Program-made: the position numbers and the translations under genes | Shown: one piece after another, positions 17,788 to 25,613 of the stretch | Layout: each line of letters starts with the position of its first letter | Numbering within the stretch: the stretch's first letter is position 1 | The notes under the pieces: generated by a model | Databases searched by the model: none | What the model was told of the DNA's origin: nothing | Seen by the model: the letters and a program-made list of their open reading frames with translations, nothing else | Source: Pseudomonadota bacterium | GTDB lineage: Bacteria > Pseudomonadota > Gammaproteobacteria > Burkholderiales > Burkholderiaceae_C | Reading direction: 5' to 3' | Length of the DNA stretch: 64,000 bases | NCBI GenBank assembly: GCA_020161145.1 | Contig: JAIUPQ010000001.1 | Coordinates: forward strand, 682,001-746,000

Positions 17788-18792
17788 ATGTACACCCAAG
17801 CCATGGACACCATGGGCAAGGACGGCGACGCGCCCGCCTTGCAAACCGCCGACCAGCAGGCGTTGCAGGCGCGCTTCGATGCCCGCATCGATGCGGGCGA
17901 CTTCATCGAGGCCAAGGACTGGATGCCCGACCACTACCGCAAGACGCTGCTGCGCCAGATCAGCCAGCACGCGCACTCGGAGATCGTGGGTATGCTGCCC
18001 GAGGGCAACTGGGTCACGCGCGCGCCCTCGCTCAAGCGCAAGGCCATTTTGCTGGCCAAGATTCAGGACGAGGGCGGCCACGGCCTCTACCTCTACGCCG
18101 CCGCCGAGACGCTGGGCAGCAGCCGCGACCAGCTGCTGCACGCATTGCACACCGGCAAGGCCAAGTACAGCAGCATCTTCAACTACCCCACGCTGACCTG
18201 GGCCGACATCGGCACCATAGGCTGGCTGGTGGACGGTGCGGCCATCATGAACCAGGTGCCCATCTGCCGCTGCTCGTACGCGCCCTATGCGCGGGCCATG
18301 ATCCGCATCTGCCGCGAAGAGAGCTTCCACCAGCGCCAGGGCTACGACAGCTTGCTGGTGATGATGCAAGAGGGCACGCCCGAGCAGCGGGCCATGGTGC
18401 AGGACGCCGTCAACCGCTGGTGGTGGCCTTGCCTGATGATGTTCGGCCCGCCCGATGCCGAGAGCACCCACACCGCGCAGAGCATGCGCTGGGGCATCAA
18501 GCGCATCAGCAACGACGACCTGCGCCAGAAGTTCGTCGACGCCACGGTGGAGCAGGCCAAGGTGCTGGGCGTGACCCTGCCCGACCCCCACCTGCACTGG
18601 AACGAGGCCCGTGGTCACTACGATTTCGGCCACCTGGACTGGGACGAGTTCTGGCGCGTGGTGGGTGGCGAAGGCCCCTGCAACCGCGAGCGCCTGGCCG
18701 CCCGCGTCAACGCCTGGGAAGAGGGCGCCTGGGTGCGCGAGGCCGCGCTGGCCCACGCTGCCAAAGTGGCCGCCCAGCCGCTGGCCGCCTGA
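17788..18792 (+). CDS. paaA: Phenylacetyl-CoA 1,2-epoxidase, catalytic subunit A
   Basis: The di-iron oxygenase subunit that epoxidises the ring of phenylacetyl-CoA in aerobic phenylacetate breakdown; it works as a complex with PaaC, PaaB, PaaD and PaaE. It has 334 residues. Family strings include [38 protein letters not shown] with iron-ligand Glu/His, and [15 protein letters not shown]. The ATG at 17788 has AAGG nearby, with CATAATCG at 17754-17761 upstream as a possible -10. It starts a five-gene operon, but paaG, paaH, paaJ, paaK, paaZ and a regulator are not in the window. Confidence 0.96.
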   Translation: MYTQAMDTMGKDGDAPALQTADQQALQARFDARIDAGDFIEAKDWMPDHYRKTLLRQISQHAHSEIVGMLPEGNWVTRAPSLKRKAILLAKIQDEGGHGLYLYAAAETLGSSRDQLLHALHTGKAKYSSIFNYPTLTWADIGTIGWLVDGAAIMNQVPICRCSYAPYARAMIRICREESFHQRQGYDSLLVMMQEGTPEQRAMVQDAVNRWWWPCLMMFGPPDAESTHTAQSMRWGIKRISNDDLRQKFVDATVEQAKVLGVTLPDPHLHWNEARGHYDFGHLDWDEFWRVVGGEGPCNRERLAARVNAWEEGAWVREAALAHAAKVAAQPLAA

Positions 18793-18811
18793 CTGAGAAA
18801 GAGACCGATCC

Positions 18812-19141
18812 ATGACCGACAAAGTGACCCCCCTGACCAGCCCCGTCCAACCGCCGCTGCCGCATGAATGGCCGCTGTGGGAGGTGTTCGTGCGCAGCAA
18901 GGCCGGCCTCGACCACAAGCATTGCGGCAGCCTGCACGCACCCGACGGCCCGATGGCCGTGCAGATGGCGCGCGAGGTCTACACCCGCCGCCAGGAAGGC
19001 ACCAGCGTGTGGGTGGTGCGCGCCGCCGACATCATTGCCAGCGACCCGGGCGACAAAGACATGTATTTCGATCCGGCCGAGGACAAGGTCTACCGCCACC
19101 CCACCTTCTACCAACTGCCCAAATCCGTGGACCACATGTAG
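18812..19141 (+). CDS. paaB: Phenylacetyl-CoA epoxidase subunit B
   Basis: A small structural subunit of the PaaABCE multicomponent oxygenase, 109 residues, usual length. Recognised from EWPLWEVFVRSKAGLDHKHCGSLHAPD and YTRRQEGTSVWVVRA. It follows paaA by 19 bases. Its TAG stop is followed directly by the repeat at 19142-19231, which separates it from paaC. Confidence 0.95.
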   Translation: MTDKVTPLTSPVQPPLPHEWPLWEVFVRSKAGLDHKHCGSLHAPDGPMAVQMAREVYTRRQEGTSVWVVRAADIIASDPGDKDMYFDPAEDKVYRHPTFYQLPKSVDHM

Positions 19142-19231
19142 GCCCCCAGGCTCCCTTCCGGTCGCCACCCCCCGAGGGGGCTTTGCGACGGACCGGCCAA
19201 GCCGGATCTTTGCAAACGGCTGGGTTTTGTT
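19142..19231 (+). repeat. Intergenic repeat in paa operon, copy A
   Basis: GC-rich element between paaB and paaC. It has a CCCCCC-GA-GGGGG hairpin core (about 19168-19181) followed by GACGGACCGGCCAAGCCGG and a GCTGGGTTT end. The order core, CGGACCGGC..AGCCGGATC, then GCTGGGTTT matches the copy at 20049-20155 but not the flanking genes. Confidence 0.75.
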
Positions 19232-19256
19232 GGCGCTGTACCTACCTATCGTTTAT

Positions 19257-20048
19257 ATGAGTGCTGTTCAATCTGTTGTTCCCAGTCATGACGCGCAGGT
19301 GCGCTATGTGCTGCGGCTGGCTGATGCCTGCCTGATCCACGCCCAGCGCCTCTCGGAGTGGTGCGGCCATGCGCCCATCCTCGAAGAGGACATTGCGCTG
19401 ACCAACATGGCGCTGGACCTGCTGGGCCAGTCGCGGGCGCTGCTGACCCACGCCGGCCAGCTCAGCGGCCGCACCGGCGGCCCGGCGCTGACCGAAGACC
19501 AACTGGCCTTCCTGCGCGAGGAGCGCGACTACCTCAACCCCACGCTGGTGGAGCTGCCGCGCGGCGATTTTGCCCAGGCCGTGCTGCGCAACGCGCTGGT
19601 GGCCATCTGGCTGCACCTGACGTGGCAACGGCTGGCCACTTCCTCGGACGCCGAACTGGTGGCCGTGGCCGCCAAGGCCGAGAAGGAGGCCCGCTACCAC
19701 GTGCAGCACTTCGGTGACTGGGTCATCCGCCTGGGCGATGGCACGGCCGAGTCCCTGCGGCGCATGCAGGCCGCGGTGGATGGGCAGTGGCGCTACCTGG
19801 CCGAGCTGTTCGAGGACGATGTCGTCGATGTGCAGGCCCGCGAGCGCGGCTGGGGGCCCATGGCCAGCGAACTGCAGGCGCCTTTCGACGCCGCCGTGGG
19901 CGCGCTGATGGCCGAGGCCGGCCTGGCCGTGCCGGCGGCGTCGCCGTTCCGCTCCACCGGCCGGCGCGGCGTGCACAGCGAGCACCTGGGCCACCTGCTG
20001 ACGCCCATGCAACACCTGCAGCGCAGCTTCCCGGGGGGCGTCTGGTGA
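19257..20048 (+). CDS. paaC: Phenylacetyl-CoA epoxidase subunit C
   Basis: The structural di-iron-fold subunit that pairs with PaaA, 263 residues. Signatures are YVLRLADACLIHAQRLSEWCGHAPILEEDIALTN-type N-terminal helices, QLAFLREERDYLN, and EARYHVQHFGDWVIRLGDGT. The ATG at 19257 has no clear ribosome site, and the 115-base gap to paaB is filled by a repeat, so translation here may be weak or depend on another signal. A later start would cut conserved sequence. Confidence 0.93.
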   Translation: MSAVQSVVPSHDAQVRYVLRLADACLIHAQRLSEWCGHAPILEEDIALTNMALDLLGQSRALLTHAGQLSGRTGGPALTEDQLAFLREERDYLNPTLVELPRGDFAQAVLRNALVAIWLHLTWQRLATSSDAELVAVAAKAEKEARYHVQHFGDWVIRLGDGTAESLRRMQAAVDGQWRYLAELFEDDVVDVQARERGWGPMASELQAPFDAAVGALMAEAGLAVPAASPFRSTGRRGVHSEHLGHLLTPMQHLQRSFPGGVW

Positions 20049-20155
20049 AGGGGCTGGCCCACCCCCTACGCGATCACAGATCGCGCCCCCTCAAGGGGGC
20101 ACCGCTGGCGGACCGGCAGAGCCGGATCCGCGGCGGTCGCTGGGTTTGCCCTGTT
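20049..20155 (+). repeat. Intergenic repeat in paa operon, copy B
   Basis: The element starts right after the paaC stop. It has CGATCACAGATCG and CCCCCTCAAGGGGG inverted repeats, then GGACCGGCAGAGCCGGATCC and CGCTGGGTTTG. The second half matches copy A at 19142-19231 in order and spacing. Confidence 0.75.
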
Positions 20156-20195
20156 GGACTGCATCTTGCGGCTTGTGACGCGGGGCGCGGTTGAT

Positions 20196-20681
20196 ATGAA
20201 TACCCTGGAACAGGCCTGGGCGGTGTTGCACGAGGTGCCCGACCCCGAGGTGCCTGCGGTCTCCGTCTGCGACCTGGGCATCGTGCGTGAGGTCATCGCC
20301 CACGCCGACGGCCCGCTGGAGGTGGTGTTGACGCCCACCTACAGCGGCTGCCCGGCCACCGAGGTCATCGAGGCCAGCGTGCTGGAAGCCCTGGCGCGCG
20401 CCGGTATCCCGGCCCGCGCCGTCACCCGCCGCTACCCCGCCTGGACCACCGACTGGATCAGCGACGCCGGCCGCGAGAAGCTGCGCGCCTACGGCATTGC
20501 GCCGCCGGGCCGCTGCGCTGGTGCCGAACAGCCGCTGCGCTTCGTGCCGCCGCGCGTGGCCTGTCCGCACTGCGGCAGCGACCACACCGAACGTCTCTCG
20601 GCCTTTGGCGCCACGGCCTGCAAAGCCTTGTGGCGCTGCCTGGCCTGCCGCGAGCCCTTTGAACAATTCAAAGCCCTATGA
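20196..20681 (+). CDS. paaD: PaaD, iron-sulfur maturation protein of epoxidase
   Basis: A 161-residue member of the MIP18/SufT-like family needed to assemble an active PaaABCE complex. The N-terminal half carries EVPDPEVPAVSVCDLGIVREV and PTYSGCPATEVIE. The C-terminus carries a zinc-ribbon-like pair, CPHCGS and CLAC. ATG 20196 gives the usual N-terminus. There is no good ribosome site after the repeat. The stop overlaps the paaE start (ATGA), so PaaD and PaaE should be made together. Confidence 0.93.
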   Translation: MNTLEQAWAVLHEVPDPEVPAVSVCDLGIVREVIAHADGPLEVVLTPTYSGCPATEVIEASVLEALARAGIPARAVTRRYPAWTTDWISDAGREKLRAYGIAPPGRCAGAEQPLRFVPPRVACPHCGSDHTERLSAFGATACKALWRCLACREPFEQFKAL

Positions 20682-21757
20682 GCACACTCTTTCACCCCCT
20701 GCGCGTGCGCGCCATCGAGCCCGACACCCCCGAGGCCATGGTCGTCACCTTCGACGTGCCGCCCGAACTGCGCGAGACCTTTGCCTTCACGCAGGGCCAG
20801 TACCTGACGCTGCGCCACACCGTCAACGGACAGGATTTGCGTCGCTCCTACTCCATCTGCGCCGGTGTCGATGACGCCCAACTGCGCGTGGGTGTGCGCA
20901 AGGTGGCGGGCGGCGTGTTCTCCAACTGGGTCAACGACCACCTGCAGACGGGCGACACCGTGCAGGTCATGGCGCCCCAGGGCAAGTTCAACGTGCCCAT
21001 CGACGCCAGCGCGCGGCGCCACTACGTGGGCATCGCCGGCGGCAGCGGCATCACGCCCATCCTCTCCATCATGAAGACGGTGCTGGCGCGCGAGCCCATG
21101 AGCCGCTTCACGCTGCTGTACGCCAACCGCAGCGTGGCCTCCACCATGTTCAAGGAGGCCTTGGAAGACCTGAAGAACCGCTACCTGACGCGGCTGGCGC
21201 TGCACCACGTGTTCTCCGAGGAGCACGTGGACATGCCCATTGCGCGCGGGCTGATGAACCGCGAGAAGGTGGCTGAGTTCCTGGGCGCGCTGGTGCCCGC
21301 TGCGGGCATCGACCACGTCTTCATCTGCGGCCCTTACATGATGAACGACGAGGCCGAGGCGGCGCTCGCCGAGGCGGGCGTGCCGGAAGAGCGCATCCAC
21401 ATCGAGCGCTTTGGCATTGCGCCAGGGCAGGGCGGCGGGGCCGTGCAGCACCGCAGCGCCCCCGAGGATGCCGATGGCGCCCGCGTCACCATCATCCGCG
21501 ACGGCGTGGCGCGCGAGATCGTCTTCGGCAAAGACCAGCCCAGCATCCTGGACTGCGCCAGCGCCGCCGGGCTGGAGATGCCCTACTCCTGCACCTCCGG
21601 CGTCTGCGGCACCTGCCGCGCCAAGGTGCTGGAGGGCGAGGTGCGCATGGAGCGCAACTTCGCGCTGGACAAGGATGAGGTGGCGGCGGGCTTCGTGCTG
21701 ACCTGCCAGGCACACCCGACGACCGACAAGGTGGTGCTGAGCTTCGACGCGCGGTGA
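20678..21757 (+). CDS. paaE: Phenylacetyl-CoA epoxidase reductase subunit E
   Basis: The electron-transfer arm of the epoxidase, 359 residues: ferredoxin-NADP-reductase-like FAD domain (RRSYSICAG), NAD(P)-binding region (GIAGGSGITPILS) and a C-terminal plant-type 2Fe-2S ferredoxin with Cys305, Cys310, Cys313 and Cys343 (CTSGVCGTC ... LTC). It passes electrons from NADPH to PaaA. It is the last gene of the operon and is followed by tRNA-Leu on the other strand. Confidence 0.96.
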   Translation: MSTLFHPLRVRAIEPDTPEAMVVTFDVPPELRETFAFTQGQYLTLRHTVNGQDLRRSYSICAGVDDAQLRVGVRKVAGGVFSNWVNDHLQTGDTVQVMAPQGKFNVPIDASARRHYVGIAGGSGITPILSIMKTVLAREPMSRFTLLYANRSVASTMFKEALEDLKNRYLTRLALHHVFSEEHVDMPIARGLMNREKVAEFLGALVPAAGIDHVFICGPYMMNDEAEAALAEAGVPEERIHIERFGIAPGQGGGAVQHRSAPEDADGARVTIIRDGVAREIVFGKDQPSILDCASAAGLEMPYSCTSGVCGTCRAKVLEGEVRMERNFALDKDEVAAGFVLTCQAHPTTDKVVLSFDAR

Positions 21758-21809
21758 GGGTTGCCCGACAAGACTGGCCACGTCGCTCCGTTGCGACCGT
21801 GGAAGTTGT

Positions 21810-21894
21810 TGGTGCCCGAGGCCGGACTCGAACCGGCACGCCTTGCGGCGGGGGATTTTGAGTCCCCTGCGTCTACCTGTTTCACCACTCGGGC
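21810..21894 (-). tRNA. tRNA-Leu (anticodon CAA)
   Basis: The minus strand folds as a class II tRNA: acceptor GCCCGAG pairs with CTCGGGC, D-arm GTAGACGC, anticodon stem GGGGA/TCCCC with loop CTCAAAA (anticodon CAA, reads UUG), a variable arm CGCC-GCAA-GGCG, T-arm with GGTTCGAGTCC, and an encoded CCA. CATAATCG on the minus strand at 21919-21912 is a possible -10, about 18 bases before the mature 5' end. Confidence 0.97.
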
Positions 21895-21910
21895 ACAGCG
21901 CGTGAAGCCG

Positions 21911-21935
21911 GCGATTATGTCACGCGGATAATCGC
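21911..21935. promoter_or_regulatory. Inverted repeat holding divergent -10 elements
   Basis: GCGATTAT at 21911-21918 and ATAATCGC at 21928-21935 are perfect 8-base inverted arms with a 9-base spacer. The left arm reads as a CATAAT -10 for tRNA-Leu on the minus strand. The right arm reads as a GATAAT -10 for cysM, only 8 bases before its ATG. No clear -35 is seen on either side. Promoter use is inference. Confidence 0.45.
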
Positions 21936-21940
21936 TGCCC

Positions 21941-22855
21941 ATGAGCCCGCACACCGACTACCTCACCCTGGCCGACACCATAGGCCGCACGCCGCTGGTG
22001 CGGCTGCAGCGGCTGGCCGCCGACGTGTGTGCCGCGCGCGGCAACGTCATCCTGGGCAAGCTCGAAGGCAACAACCCGGCCGGCTCGGTCAAGGACCGGC
22101 CGGCGCTGGCCATGATTGAGGGCGCCGAGCGGCGCGGCGAGATCAAGCCTGGCGACACGCTGATCGAGGCCACCTCGGGCAACACCGGCATCGCGCTGGC
22201 CATGGCGGCAGCCATCAAGGGCTACCGCATGGTGCTGGTCATGCCCGAAGACCTCTCCATCGAGCGGGCGCAGACCATGAAGGCCTATGGCGCCCACATC
22301 GTGCTGACGCCCAAGTCGGGCGGCATGGAGTGGGCACGCGACCTGGCCGAACAGATGGCGCGCGACGGCAAGGGCCGCGTGCTCGACCAGTTCGCCAACC
22401 CCGACAACCCGGCCGTGCACGAGGCCACCACCGGCCCCGAGATCTGGCAGGACACCGGCGGGCGCATCACCCATTTCGTCAGCGCCATGGGCACCACCGG
22501 CACCATCACCGGCGTGGGCCGCTACCTGAAGGGCATGAATCCGGCGGTGCGCATCATCGGCGCGCAGCCGGCGCCGGGCTCGCGCATCCCGGGCATCCGC
22601 GCCTGGCCCGAGGCCTACCTGCCCAAGATTTTCGAGCCGGCCTTGGTCGATGAGGTGGCCGAGGTCAGCCAGGCCGAGGCCGAAGACATGGCCCGCCAAC
22701 TGGCCGCTGAAGAGGGGCTGTTCGCCGGCATTTCGGCCGCCGGTGCGTGCAGCGTGGCGCTGCGCCTGGCCCAGGTGGTGGAGGGCGCGACGATTGTGTT
22801 CGTGGTCTGCGACCGCGGTGACCGCTACCTCTCCACCGGGGTGTTTCCGGTATGA
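21941..22855 (+). CDS. cysM: Cysteine synthase B
   Basis: PLP enzyme making cysteine from O-acetylserine and sulfide or thiosulfate, 304 residues. PLP lysine Lys51 lies in GSVKDRPA, with the substrate loop SGNTGIALA and the phosphate loop GTTGTITGVGRYL. GARIPGIRAWPE-like spacing and the Arg-containing lid favour CysM over CysK. Its stop overlaps the start of the TusA-like gene, a sulfur-related partner. Confidence 0.94.
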   Translation: MSPHTDYLTLADTIGRTPLVRLQRLAADVCAARGNVILGKLEGNNPAGSVKDRPALAMIEGAERRGEIKPGDTLIEATSGNTGIALAMAAAIKGYRMVLVMPEDLSIERAQTMKAYGAHIVLTPKSGGMEWARDLAEQMARDGKGRVLDQFANPDNPAVHEATTGPEIWQDTGGRITHFVSAMGTTGTITGVGRYLKGMNPAVRIIGAQPAPGSRIPGIRAWPEAYLPKIFEPALVDEVAEVSQAEAEDMARQLAAEEGLFAGISAAGACSVALRLAQVVEGATIVFVVCDRGDRYLSTGVFPV

Positions 22856-23088
22856 GCGCGACCCCACCCGACGCCGAAATCGACGCACGCGGCCTCAACT
22901 GCCCCCTGCCCATCTTGCGCGCCAAGCGGGCGCTGGCGGGCCTGGTCAGCGGCCAGACGCTGGCCGTGCAGACCACCGACATCCATGCGGTACTGGATTT
23001 CCAGGCCTTTTGCCGCCAGACCGGACACGGGCTGCTGAGCCAGACCGAGGCGGGCGGCGTGGCCACCCACCTGCTGCGCAAGCGCTGA
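22852..23088 (+). CDS. TusA/SirA-family sulfur-carrier protein
   Basis: A 78-residue protein of the TusA fold. The active Cys17 lies in the family signature LNCPLPILRAK (CPxPxxxxK), which in TusA carries persulfide sulfur for tRNA thiolation and other uses. Coupling to cysM (ATGA overlap) suggests a role in sulfur handling, though small TusA-like paralogs have diverse jobs, so I give no symbol. Confidence 0.88.
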   Translation: MSATPPDAEIDARGLNCPLPILRAKRALAGLVSGQTLAVQTTDIHAVLDFQAFCRQTGHGLLSQTEAGGVATHLLRKR

Positions 23089-23102
23089 GGCCGAGCCCCG
23101 CC

Positions 23103-23858
23103 TCAGCGCGGCGTCAGCGTCCAGACCAGCTTGCTGTCGCCGCGCTCGCCGGCACCGGAGCCGCTTTGGCGCGACTCCAGCCGCGTGGCCACCAGCCGGT
23201 CGCCCAGCACCGCATAGCTGGTCTCCACCGCAAACTGCGTCTCGAAGCTGATGACCACCATGGCGCGGCCCGACAGGGTCTCGTTGCGCCTGGCGGCCAG
23301 CGGTGTGCCGTCGGGCGCCAGCCAGAGCTCGAGCTTGCCGTCGTATTGCTTGACGTAGCCGCGCTCGCGCGCGGTCATGGCGGGGCGGCGCAAGGTGCAA
23401 CTGAGCAGGCGCGCGGGCTTGCCGCCCAGCTGGGTGTCGGTTTCGGGGGTGCAGGCGGTGGCGCGGTCCAGTTGCGCCGCCAGCACCTCGCCGGCGCTGG
23501 CCAGCAGGCGCACCGACTCCAGATCCAGCTGGGCCAGCGTGGCCTTGGCGCGGCCGGCGGGCGGGCTTTGCTCGGGCGGCGTGGCGGCGGCGGTGCGGGC
23601 CTCGGTGGCCAGGCGGGCGGTGAGGTCGGGGCCGTAGCTCAGGCGCAGGCCGGTCGCGCCATCGTCCACCAGCACGCTGCCGGCAATGGGTGTGGTGTCG
23701 TTGCCCTGGCGGCTCTCGCCCTGAACCTGCACGCGCGCCGTCAGTGGCGCCTTGGCGGGCAGACGGGTCAGGGCCGTGCGCAGGTCGGCCAGCGTGTCGG
23801 CGTGGGCGCCAGCGGGCGCCAGCAGCGCAGCCAGCAGCAGGGGGCGAAGCGATGTCAT
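23103..23858 (-). CDS. Hypothetical periplasmic protein
   Basis: A 251-residue protein I cannot assign to a family. Signal peptide MTSLRPLLLAALLAPAGAHA is followed by a helical stretch and then beta-rich sequence (SVLVDDGATGLRLSYG, YDGKLELWLAPDGTPLAARR). It contains two Cys that could form a disulfide (CTPETD..., LLSC). The start overlaps the stop of the FAD oxidase gene (ATGA). It ends 14 bases from the convergent TusA-like gene. Confidence 0.7.
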   Translation of the reverse strand: MTSLRPLLLAALLAPAGAHADTLADLRTALTRLPAKAPLTARVQVQGESRQGNDTTPIAGSVLVDDGATGLRLSYGPDLTARLATEARTAAATPPEQSPPAGRAKATLAQLDLESVRLLASAGEVLAAQLDRATACTPETDTQLGGKPARLLSCTLRRPAMTARERGYVKQYDGKLELWLAPDGTPLAARRNETLSGRAMVVISFETQFAVETSYAVLGDRLVATRLESRQSGSGAGERGDSKLVWTLTPR

Positions 23859-25228
23859 GAGAGCAGGCGTCCAGGGTTGAGGGTGCCGTGCGGGTCCAGC
23901 GCGGTCTTGATGGCCCGCATCATGGCCAGCGCGGCCGGCGGCTTGCGCGCGGCCAGCTCGGCCACCTTGAGTGCGCCGATGCCATGCTCGGCCGAGAAGC
24001 TGCCACCATGGCGCTGCACGGTGTCGTAGACCAATTGGTTGATGGGGGCCTCGTGCGCGGCCAGAAAGGCCGCCGCGTCGATGCCCTCGGGCGCCTGCAC
24101 GTTGTAGTGCAGGTTGCCGTCGCCCAGGTGGCCGAAGGTCACCAGGCGGGCGCCGGGCGCGGCCTGCAGGACGGCGGCGTCGGCCTCGGCCACAAAGGCC
24201 GGGATGGCCGAGATGGGCAGGGCGATGTCGTGCTTGATGTTCAGCCCCTCGCGGCTTTGCGCCAGCGGTATGGCTTCGCGCAGCGCCCACAGCTGCTGCG
24301 CCTGCTGGAGGTTGGCGGCCACCACCGCGTCGCGATCCGCCAGCACACCGGCCAGCGCATCCAGCAGCGGCGCCTCGGCGGGGCCGTCGGCCTGCAGCAG
24401 CGCCAGCCAGGGCGCGCGCAGAGGCTGCCGCAGGTCGGGCTGGTGGCGCGCCACCAGCGCCAGGGCGTGGCCACTCATCAGCTCGAAGCCGGTGAGCGCC
24501 GCGTCGAGCCCGGCGCGTGCGGTCTGCAGCAGCGCCACCGCGTCGGCCAGGCTGGCGCAGGCGGCCAGCACGGTGGCGCGCGCGGTGGGCATGGGAAAGA
24601 GCTTGAGCGTGGCGGCCGTGAGGATGGCCAGCGTGCCCTCGCTGCCGATGAGCAGGTCGCGCAGGGCATAGCCGCTGTTGTCCTTGCGCAGGCCTGAGAG
24701 GCCATCCCAGATTTCGCCCTGCGCCGTCACCGCCTCCAGGCCCAGGCACAGCTCGCGCGCATTGCCCCAGCGCAGCACCTGGGTGCCGCCGGCGTTGGTG
24801 GCCAGGTTGCCGCCGATGGTGCAACTGCCCTCGCTGGCCAGGCGCAGCGGGTAGAGCAGGCCCTGGGCCGCCACGGCGTCGTGCAGGGCCGCCAGCGTGC
24901 AGCCCGCCTCGACGGTGACGGTGAGGTTGGCCGCGTCGATGGCGCGCACGGCGGTCAGCCGGGTCAGGCTGAGCAGCACCTGGCTGCCACTGGCGTCGGG
25001 CACGCCGCCGCCCACCAGGCCGGTGTTGCCACCCTGCGGCACGATGGCCGCACCGTGCGCCGCACAGGCGCGCACCACGGCGGCCACCTCGGCCGTGCTG
25101 CCGGGGCGCACCACGGCCAGCGCCCGGCCGTGGTAGCGGCCACGCCAATCCTCGGTGTAGGCGGGTTGCTCGCCCGTCAGCATGTGGTTGGCGCCCACCA
25201 GCGCCGTCAGTTCAGCCCGCAGCGACAT
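23855..25228 (-). CDS. FAD-linked D-2-hydroxyacid dehydrogenase
   Basis: GlcD/D-lactate-dehydrogenase-type flavoprotein of 457 residues that probably oxidises a D-2-hydroxyacid. The FAD PP-loop is IVPQGGNTGLVGG, with SEGSCTIGGNLATNAGG and GLRKDNSGY in the FAD domain. The C-terminal cap has VTFGHLGDGNLHYNV and FSAEHGIGALK, which are metal- and substrate-binding features. Substrate is not determinable (lactate, 2-hydroxyglutarate and others are possible). Its start lies 17 bases inside the DUF2069 gene end. Confidence 0.9.
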   Translation of the reverse strand: MSLRAELTALVGANHMLTGEQPAYTEDWRGRYHGRALAVVRPGSTAEVAAVVRACAAHGAAIVPQGGNTGLVGGGVPDASGSQVLLSLTRLTAVRAIDAANLTVTVEAGCTLAALHDAVAAQGLLYPLRLASEGSCTIGGNLATNAGGTQVLRWGNARELCLGLEAVTAQGEIWDGLSGLRKDNSGYALRDLLIGSEGTLAILTAATLKLFPMPTARATVLAACASLADAVALLQTARAGLDAALTGFELMSGHALALVARHQPDLRQPLRAPWLALLQADGPAEAPLLDALAGVLADRDAVVAANLQQAQQLWALREAIPLAQSREGLNIKHDIALPISAIPAFVAEADAAVLQAAPGARLVTFGHLGDGNLHYNVQAPEGIDAAAFLAAHEAPINQLVYDTVQRHGGSFSAEHGIGALKVAELAARKPPAALAMMRAIKTALDPHGTLNPGRLLS

Positions 25229-25592
25229 GCTGGCCTGCGCGCAGCCGCGCTCGCACGTAGAGGCCGCAGGCGGTGAATACCGCCACGGCCAGCACCACCT
25301 CGGCCCAGGCCAGTGCGCCGGTGAGGCCGGCGTCGCCGTAGCCACGCACCGCGCCTTCCAGTGCATACAGCCAGACCGCCAGGCTCAGCCAGCGGTAGGT
25401 GTAGAGCCGGTGCCGCGCCAGGCCCGGCAGGGCGGCCAGCAGCGGCAGTGCCTTGATGGCCAGCGTGCGCTGGCCGGTGGGCGCCAGCCACAGCTCCCAG
25501 GCCAGGCACAACAAGGCCAGCATGGCGGTGGCCACCAGGGCCGTGAGACGCAGGCGGGTCACGGCAGGTGTGGGCAGGGCGGGGGCGGGCAT
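25212..25592 (-). CDS. DUF2069 membrane protein
   Basis: A 126-residue inner-membrane protein with about four hydrophobic helices (LTALVATAMLALLCLAWELW, KALPLLAALPGL, WLSLAVWLYALEGAVR, AEVVLAVAVFTACGLYVRAR). The sequence LYTYRWLSLAVWLY fits DUF2069. Function is unknown. It overlaps the FAD oxidase gene by 17 bases and is divergent from yihY with only 21 bases between starts. Confidence 0.75.
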   Translation of the reverse strand: MPAPALPTPAVTRLRLTALVATAMLALLCLAWELWLAPTGQRTLAIKALPLLAALPGLARHRLYTYRWLSLAVWLYALEGAVRGYGDAGLTGALAWAEVVLAVAVFTACGLYVRARLRAGQHVAAG

Positions 25593-25613
25593 GGGGCTGG
25601 CATCATAGTCGGC

